Under the pieces are notes generated by a model. It was not told the DNA's origin and ran no database searches. It was given only the letters and a program-made list of their open reading frames with translations. Below are positions 7,355 to 11,286 of a DNA stretch of 11,286 nt, one piece after another (within the stretch, counting starts at the first letter, position 1; each line of letters starts with the position of its first letter). Origin of the DNA: Geobacter sp. Its GTDB lineage: Bacteria; Desulfobacterota; Desulfuromonadia; Geobacterales; DSM-12255. Made by a program: the position numbers and the translations under genes. Where the stretch lies: the NCBI GenBank assembly GCA_012026855.1, contig VEOV01000052.1, forward strand, positions 1 to 11,286, in the 5' to 3' direction.

Positions 7355-7375
7355 GAATTCTGGGCTTGCCAGGAT

Positions 7376-7542
7376 TGAAGCCGGGACGGCTGATACCGGC
7401 TCTCGCTGTAGCGCCTCTGCTGCATCGTTTGCAGAGGTGGTTTGACTGATGGACAGATATCAACCGGCTGATCCGATTTGGCCGGTATTGCCTGCAGCCC
7501 CGGCTGCTTTCGCTCAATCCGGCACCAGCCGTCCCGGCTTCA
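7376..7542 (+). repeat. Structured inverted-repeat element, copy A (pstA-pstB gap)
   Basis: A 167-bp element closed by perfect 17-bp inverted repeats (7376-7392 and 7526-7542, TGAAGCCGGGACGGCTG and its complement). Inside are three hairpins: CCTCTGC/GCAGAGG (7414-7437, 10-nt loop), ACCGGC/GCCGGT (7463-7486) and GCAGC-CCCG-GCTGC (7494-7508, read as GCAGC at 7494-7498). Two internal blocks, 7400-7421 and 7496-7526, recur in the opposite orientation at 8594-8615 and 8487-8518 in the next gap. No ORF is convincing. It could be a miniature mobile repeat or an RNA structure in the pst transcript; see findings. Confidence 0.75.
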
Positions 7543-7575
7543 CAGCAGGACAATTAGAAGTAAACAGAGGTTTGT

Positions 7576-8334
7576 ATGAATGCAAAAGTAACCCTTGAAA
7601 AAATGAGTGTCCACTTCGGCGCCAACCATGCGGTCAAAGGGGTTGATCTGGATTTCGCCGCCAACAGCGTAACCGCCATCATTGGCCCGTCGGGCTGCGG
7701 CAAATCGACCCTGCTGCGGGCCATCAACCGGATGCACGACCTGGTGCCTTCGGCCCGGGTCAGCGGCCGCATCATGCTGGACAGCCACGACATCTACGAG
7801 CGCTCCATTGACCCGGTGGCTATCCGCCGGAAAATCGGCATGGTCTTCCAGAAGCCGAATCCGTTCCCGGCCATGTCCATTTATGATAATGTCATTGCCG
7901 GTTACAAGCTCAACAACGGGGTGCAGCGGAGTGTGGCCGACGAAATCGTCGAAAGCTGCCTGAAAAGGGTGGCCCTCTGGGACGAGGTCAAGGACCGGCT
8001 CAAAACCAGCGCCATGGATCTTTCGGGAGGCCAGCAGCAGCGGCTCTGCATCGCCAGGACCATTGCCGTCCAGCCGGAGGTCATTCTCATGGATGAGCCC
8101 TGCTCGGCCCTGGATCCGATCGCCACCCTGAAGATCGAGGAGCTGATCGATGAGCTGAAGGAGCGCTATACCATCATCATCGTCACCCATAACATGCAGC
8201 AGGCGGCCCGGGTTTCCGATGCCACCGCCTTCATGTACCTGGGTGAGTTGGTAGAGAGCGGCGCCACGAGGAAGATTTTTACCACCCCGGAGAAGCGGCA
8301 GACAGAGGATTACATCACCGGACGCTTCGGTTAG
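7576..8334 (+). CDS. pstB: PstB, phosphate ABC transporter ATPase
   Basis: A 252-aa ATP-binding subunit that powers phosphate import through PstCA at the cytoplasmic face. Walker A is GPSGCGKST (37-45), the Q loop is Q92 in MVFQKPNPFPAMSIYDN (a PstB hallmark), the signature is LSGGQQQR (149-156), Walker B is VILMDEP (169-175), the D loop is SALDP and the switch histidine is H205 in IIVTHNM. The C-terminal TEDYITGRFG is typical of PstB. The ATG at 7576 is preceded by AGAGG (7566-7570). It stands alone between two repeat-filled gaps, and the stop codon is part of the next palindromic repeat. Expression probably depends on read-through from pstCA. Confidence 0.97.
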   Translation: MNAKVTLEKMSVHFGANHAVKGVDLDFAANSVTAIIGPSGCGKSTLLRAINRMHDLVPSARVSGRIMLDSHDIYERSIDPVAIRRKIGMVFQKPNPFPAMSIYDNVIAGYKLNNGVQRSVADEIVESCLKRVALWDEVKDRLKTSAMDLSGGQQQRLCIARTIAVQPEVILMDEPCSALDPIATLKIEELIDELKERYTIIIVTHNMQQAARVSDATAFMYLGELVESGATRKIFTTPEKRQTEDYITGRFG

Positions 8335-8454
8335 GGAACGCGACATTTTCGCAATCTCGGCGTTATGCTTCGCCTCGGAACGCTCAACGTACCTCCAGTA
8401 CGTTTCGCGCCCCGCGTCTCGCATGCCTTGACCTTGCAAAAATCTCGCATTCCC
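8334..8454. repeat. Palindromic repeat abutting the pstB stop codon
   Basis: Imperfect terminal inverted repeats at 8334-8354 and 8434-8454 (GGGAACGCGACATTTTCGCAA against GGGAATGCGAGATTTTTGCAA in complement; 18 of 21 match) surround a central perfect hairpin AACGTAC-CTCCA-GTACGTT. The whole 121 bp can fold as one long interrupted stem. Its first base is the last base of the pstB stop. From memory, similar GTAC-centred palindromes are common in Geobacteraceae intergenic regions, but I cannot verify that here. A small CCCG-ACAAAA-CGGG hairpin (8452-8465) follows directly. Confidence 0.65.
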
Positions 8455-8468
8455 GACAAAACGGGTAG

Positions 8469-8641
8469 TCTGCACCGGTAGTGGGGGGAGCCGTATCGAG
8501 CGAAAACAAGCCGGGGCTTCCTCTGTGAACTTCAAAATCGCAACAGGTTGATCGGTTACGACCGTAAAAACGAAATATTACTGCAGGTGTGGAAGCAGAG
8601 GCGTTGCAGCGAGAGACGGTTCCCCCCACTGCCGGTGCAGA
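8469..8641 (-). repeat. Structured inverted-repeat element, copy B (pstB-phoU gap)
   Basis: A 173-bp element closed by near-perfect 26-bp inverted repeats (8469-8494 and 8616-8641, two mismatches), placed in the opposite orientation to copy A. On the minus strand it carries the two blocks shared with copy A: 8594-8615 (20 of 22 identical) and 8487-8518 (about 26 of 31 identical with one gap). Internal hairpins resemble those of copy A, including a CCCG-loop hairpin with a compensatory pair change. The outer stem sequence is unrelated or only weakly related to that of copy A. Together with the 8334-8454 repeat it fills the 326-bp pstB-phoU gap, which holds no gene. Confidence 0.72.
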
Positions 8642-8660
8642 TAACAACATGAGGTACACC

Positions 8661-9332
8661 ATGGAACGCGAACATTTAAGCAGACAGTACGATGCCGAAC
8701 TGAGAGAGATCAGGGAGAAGCTCCTGGAGATGGGTGGCAAGGTCGAGGTGATGATCAACGACGCCCTCAAGGCACTGGTGGAGCGGGATTCCGTGCTGGC
8801 TGACCGGGTGATCGCCTTTGACCACGAGATCAACCGCCTGGAGATGCTCATCGACGAGAAGTGTCTGGCAGTACTGGCGCTGCGGCAGCCGGCAGCCAGG
8901 GACCTGCGCTTCATCACCCTTGCCCTGAAGATCGTCACCGATCTGGAGCGGATCGGCGACCAGTGCCGCAACATCGGCAAAAGGGGCAAGGAGCTGAATG
9001 AGGAGCCGGTGCTCAAGCCGTACATCGACCTCCCCCGCATGGCCCACTGGGCCGGGGTCATGGTCAAGGAGGCGCTGGACGCCTTTGTCCAGGGGGACGC
9101 CGAGCTGGCGCTCAAGGTCTGCCGGGACGATGATTTTGTCGACAACCTGAACGAGCAGATTCAGCGGGAGCTGCTGACCTTCATGATCGAGGATGCGTCA
9201 GCCATCAGCCGCTCACTGAAGATCAACTTCATCTCCAAATGCCTGGAGCGGATCGCCGCCCACGCCACCAACGTGGCGGAGATGGTCATCTTCATGGTCA
9301 AGGGGAAGGATATCCGGCATACGGTGGTATAA
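8661..9332 (+). CDS. phoU: PhoU, negative regulator of phosphate signalling
   Basis: A 223-aa all-helical protein of two PhoU three-helix repeats, thought to bridge PstB and PhoR and keep PhoR inactive when phosphate is abundant. The first metal-binding motif is intact (E96 and D100 in LERIGDQ); the second reads LERIAAH, with A200 where the family usually has Asp. I chose the ATG at 8661 because GAGGT (8651-8655) sits 5 nt upstream and the protein then starts MEREHLSRQYD as in relatives. An in-frame ATG at 8649 and a longer frame from 8589 exist, but the latter would translate the repeat arm. It is the last gene of the pst cluster. Confidence 0.93.
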   Translation: MEREHLSRQYDAELREIREKLLEMGGKVEVMINDALKALVERDSVLADRVIAFDHEINRLEMLIDEKCLAVLALRQPAARDLRFITLALKIVTDLERIGDQCRNIGKRGKELNEEPVLKPYIDLPRMAHWAGVMVKEALDAFVQGDAELALKVCRDDDFVDNLNEQIQRELLTFMIEDASAISRSLKINFISKCLERIAAHATNVAEMVIFMVKGKDIRHTVV

Positions 9333-9377
9333 GACCCAAACAGCCGCTGCCAGAGGATTTCGCCAGCAAATCCCCCC

Positions 9378-9406
9378 TTGACAGGCCTTCACCGTCAAAG
9401 TATCGT
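9378..9406 (+). promoter_or_regulatory. Possible sigma-70 promoter downstream of phoU
   Basis: TTGACA (9378-9383), a 17-bp spacer and TATCGT (9401-9406, four of six consensus). A transcript from here would end at the 9469-9502 terminator, about 90 nt later. Weak on its own. Confidence 0.35.
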
Positions 9407-9468
9407 GAGCCCATCTTTATGTTATGGAGCCAATGATGAATTCTGTGAAGGAAGCCAGCTCTTTAAAG

Positions 9469-9502
9469 CCGCATCACCGGGAAACCGGTGGCGCGGTTTT
9501 TT
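9469..9502 (+). terminator. Intrinsic terminator downstream of phoU
   Basis: Stem CCGCATCACCGG (9469-9480), GAAA tetraloop, CCGGTGGCGCGG (9485-9496) with one A-C mismatch and one G-T pair, then six T (9497-9502). The AAA before the stem can also pair with the U tract. It probably ends the pst-phoU transcript, 137 bp after the phoU stop. Confidence 0.85.
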
Positions 9503-9516
9503 GCGTTCGGGGCAAA

Positions 9517-9612
9517 TATTGCTTATATCGGTAATATTTTGAATTACTTATATAGGACATAAATTACCTATACTGGTAATAAATTACTTGTATAGGGAAA
9601 CCGGTCAATTAC
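9517..9612. repeat. AT-rich direct/inverted repeat array (possible operator)
   Basis: Three copies of a 15-bp unit, AATTACTTATATAGG-like, start at 9542, 9562 and 9582 (exact 20-bp period). Diverged copies lie 25 bp before (9517, TATTGCTTATATCGG) and 25 bp after (9607, AATTAC only). Overlaid is a 30-bp dyad at 9567-9596: CCTATAC, then GTAAT-AA-ATTAC, then GTATAGG. A looser second dyad is centred near 9539. Such phased units two helical turns apart suggest cooperative repressor binding over the promoter of the gene at 9722; TATACT (9569-9574) could be a -10. Confidence 0.6.
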
Positions 9613-9721
9613 GAGTTGGAAGATGAAAAGGCGAAGAAAACCGAGGAGTATGGTGGCGTTGTCAGCGGAGTTGTCAGGAGTGTAATACAGAGGTGGCTCG
9701 ATCAAACGGGAAGAGTGGAGT

Positions 9722-10636
9722 ATGGAATTAATCAAGTTAAAAACATTGACAGAATATACCTTTTTTCTCGCATTGATTTTATTTGGACCAGCCTTCGGTA
9801 TTCTCGGAGCATGTCAACGGGCAGGTAAACCAAGTATCTTTGTGCGTATTATGGGGTTTTTCTTTTGCCTATTATCTGCATATGCAGGTTGGATGCTTTA
9901 TGGCATTTTCGCCCTGAAAGATTACCCATATTATCCATACGATTCACCTGGTGAGCATATTGCTTTTCTATATGCTATTCCAGGTTTCGTCGCTGGAATA
10001 TGTGCTGTCATGTTCACTCGTTCAATTTTCCAATTTAGAAGTTCATACAGTATTGCTACATTTGGCGTAATTATCCCCATACTTTTCGTCTACAACGCAT
10101 TTAGTTATATTGTTGTCTCATGGCCCACCGACGATGATTCTTGCAGAGAACAAGAAATTTCAGCTAACTCCAATATCGAGTTTCTTCCAAAAAATGTAAA
10201 TCACAGCGATGATTGGTATGTAGTAAACTTTTCCCTTGGAGCACGATCTGGAGCTGGCCTATCAAATGCAACAATCAATGTATCTCTTCCCAAAGAAGTT
10301 GACGTTGTTAAATCGTATTGCAATTACGGAGCCCGTGATGGTTCAGAAGATTGCCTTATTACGACTCTCGGCAATAATGTTACATACAAACACAAGAAGA
10401 GCATAAAAAGTGAACGGGTATCTTACGGAGTTATATTTAAGGTAGCAAATATCAAATGGAGCAAACCGATTGAAATTAATTACTCTGGTGACTTCAAACA
10501 GTATAAGCCATGTCAAAATCCAGTGATTAAGGACGGAAATTATACAAAAAAGACAACATTAATTATAAACGCTAACACCGGTGAGTTTAACAGACAAGAA
10601 GGAATGATTGATACCGACTGGATTAGCAAGCAATAA
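9722..10636 (+). CDS. Unknown membrane protein, four TM helices plus C-terminal soluble domain
   Basis: A 304-aa protein I do not recognise. Four hydrophobic segments (about 12-30, 39-62, 80-99, 110-133) are followed by a hydrophilic domain of about 170 residues (135-304) with alternating polar/hydrophobic strands and cysteines at 141, 200, 211 and 264 that could pair if it is outside the membrane. Segment count suggests both ends lie on the same side. Codons are strikingly AT-rich compared with every neighbour, suggesting recent transfer. The ATG at 9722 has AAGAG (9711-9715) six bases upstream; GGAG at 9717 is too close to help. It is preceded by the AATTAC repeat array and separated from phoU by a terminator, so it is not part of the Pho operon. 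Function unknown; a real, intact gene is likely. Confidence 0.75.
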   Translation: MELIKLKTLTEYTFFLALILFGPAFGILGACQRAGKPSIFVRIMGFFFCLLSAYAGWMLYGIFALKDYPYYPYDSPGEHIAFLYAIPGFVAGICAVMFTRSIFQFRSSYSIATFGVIIPILFVYNAFSYIVVSWPTDDDSCREQEISANSNIEFLPKNVNHSDDWYVVNFSLGARSGAGLSNATINVSLPKEVDVVKSYCNYGARDGSEDCLITTLGNNVTYKHKKSIKSERVSYGVIFKVANIKWSKPIEINYSGDFKQYKPCQNPVIKDGNYTKKTTLIINANTGEFNRQEGMIDTDWISKQ

Positions 10637-10669
10637 GTCGATTCCCAACCAGCCGGTTGCACGCCGCCA

Positions 10670-10693
10670 CGCCCGGCAAAAACCGACCGGGCG
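10670..10693. other. Hairpin between the membrane-protein and transglutaminase genes
   Basis: CGCCCGG (10670-10676) and CCGGGCG (10687-10693) form a 7-bp stem with a 10-nt A-rich loop, 33 bp after the previous stop. No T-run follows on either strand, so it is not a standard intrinsic terminator. GC-rich sequence resumes here, marking the right border of the AT-rich patch. Confidence 0.45.
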
Positions 10694-10735
10694 AAGCGGG
10701 TGAACCGGGCACCCCGTTAATTCTAAGGAAACGAT

Positions 10736-11286
10736 TTGGAAATCTATCTGCAAGAATCGGAAATAATCGACTGGCAACACCCGGAGATTCTGTCGCTGGC
10801 TGCCAGCCTTGCAGCCGATTGCCGGTCCAGGGCAGACATTGCGAAAAACTGCTTCGAATGGGTGCGTGACAATGTTCGCCACAGCTGGGATTTCAAGCTT
10901 AACCCGGTGACCTGGAAAGCTTCCGACGTGCTGCTCCACAAAACCGGCTACTGCTATGCAAAAAGCCACCTGCTCGCTGCGCTGCTACGGGCAAATGCCA
11001 TTCCGACCGGTTTCTGCTATCAGCGGCTGAGCCTGGAAGGAAACGGCGCGCCATACTGCCTGCATGGGTTAAATGCGGCTTTTCTGCCTGCATATGGCTG
11101 GTACCGGATTGATCCGAGAGGCAATAAGGCAGGGGTTAATGCCCAGTTTACACCCCCGGTCGAACAGCTGGCATTTTCTACTGATGACAAGCTGGAAGCT
11201 GACCTGCCGGAGATTTGGGCGGAGCCGCTGGCATGCGTGGTAAGCGTATTACGGCAATATGATGATTATCTGGCGGTCTACAACAA
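10736..11286 (+). CDS. Transglutaminase-like superfamily protein (3' end beyond window)
   Basis: An open frame of 183 codons runs to the window edge from a TTG at 10736, which has a good ribosome site TAAGGA (10724-10729) six bases upstream. The sequence fits the transglutaminase-like cysteine-protease fold: C73 in KTGYCYAKSHLLAALLR, H110 in YCLHGLNAAF and D126 in YRIDPRGN give the Cys-His-Asp triad, and WVRDNVRHSWDF (42-53) is the usual helix before the core. No signal peptide is seen, so it is probably cytoplasmic. Bacterial members are often peptidases or of unknown substrate; nothing here assigns one. Base composition returns to the GC-rich norm. Confidence 0.82.
   Translation, partial: MEIYLQESEIIDWQHPEILSLAASLAADCRSRADIAKNCFEWVRDNVRHSWDFKLNPVTWKASDVLLHKTGYCYAKSHLLAALLRANAIPTGFCYQRLSLEGNGAPYCLHGLNAAFLPAYGWYRIDPRGNKAGVNAQFTPPVEQLAFSTDDKLEADLPEIWAEPLACVVSVLRQYDDYLAVYN

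Larger units (their letters stand above)
9333..9721. other. 389-bp gap after phoU: terminator, then AT-rich repeat array
   Basis: No gene is convincing here. The first part (9333-9505) is GC-rich and holds a possible promoter, a short open frame (9424-9534, 36 codons, no strong support) and a strong terminator. From about 9505 the sequence turns AT-rich, with the AATTAC repeat array at 9517-9612. The last 100 bp lead to the membrane-protein gene at 9722; a short frame (9616-9828) overlaps that gene and is likely spurious. Confidence 0.6.

Noticed and set aside
7540..8535. A 331-codon minus-strand frame opposite pstB, plus other long antisense frames over phoR, pstC, pstA and phoU
   Set aside because: They lie opposite clearly identified genes in GC-rich DNA, show no domain sequences and have compositions typical of shadow frames.
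7376..8641. CRISPR array or integron attC interpretation of the inverted repeats around pstB
   Set aside because: There are no regularly spaced identical repeats with unique spacers, and I see no integrase or attC core sites; the units are single palindromic elements in opposite orientation.
9424..9534. A 36-codon frame starting at ATG 9424
   Set aside because: It reads straight through the strong terminator at 9469-9502 and lacks a good ribosome site in the right position.
9616..9828. A 70-codon plus-strand frame starting with TTG before the 4-TM gene
   Set aside because: No ribosome site, unusual start, and its second half overlaps the better-supported gene at 9722 in another frame.
10559..10969. 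A 136-codon minus-strand frame across the end of the 4-TM gene and the start of the transglutaminase-like gene
   Set aside because: It overlaps two better-supported plus-strand genes and carries no recognisable family sequence.

Overview
The window is a GC-rich bacterial chromosome segment built around a complete phosphate-sensing and high-affinity phosphate-uptake locus: phoB-phoR, pstS-pstC-pstA-pstB, phoU. The gene set, a bacteriohemerythrin between phoR and the pst genes, and the general composition suggest a Geobacter-like member of the Desulfuromonadia/Geobacterales (former Deltaproteobacteria). This is an inference from style and content; no rRNA gene is present to confirm it.

Layout. 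A SulP-type anion transporter gene leaves the window leftward (1-184, minus). A 271-bp gap holds a 13-bp-stem palindrome and a PhoB-box-type promoter for phoB. phoB and phoR overlap by 4 bp (456-2902). A hemerythrin gene follows with its own near-consensus sigma-70 promoter and its own terminator. A second PhoB box drives a small unknown CxxC/CxxC protein plus a PsiE-family membrane protein (3666-4333). A third, near-perfect PhoB box drives pstS, which is followed by an intrinsic terminator, then pstC and pstA (4-bp overlap), pstB and phoU. The three PhoB boxes share one design: two GTAAC-cored half-sites with 11-bp period, then exactly 10 bp to a -10-like hexamer.

The gaps on either side of pstB are unusual. 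Each holds a ~170-bp inverted-repeat element (7376-7542 and 8469-8641, opposite orientation). The two share internal motifs but have different, internally complementary outer stems. One hairpin shows a compensatory base-pair change, so I read them as two copies of one structured repeat family. A third, different palindromic repeat (8334-8454) abuts the pstB stop codon.

Downstream of phoU come a terminator and then a clearly AT-rich patch (about 9505-10636). It starts with an array of AATTAC-type repeats at 25/20/20/25-bp spacing that also form dyads, followed by an unrecognised four-helix membrane protein with a C-terminal soluble domain. It looks horizontally acquired. GC-rich sequence resumes with a transglutaminase-like gene that runs off the right edge.

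How the parts work together: PstSCAB imports phosphate using periplasmic PstS, and PhoU with PstB is expected to hold PhoR inactive when phosphate is plentiful. On starvation PhoR phosphorylates PhoB, which should activate phoBR itself, the zinc-ribbon/PsiE operon and pstS through the boxes described.
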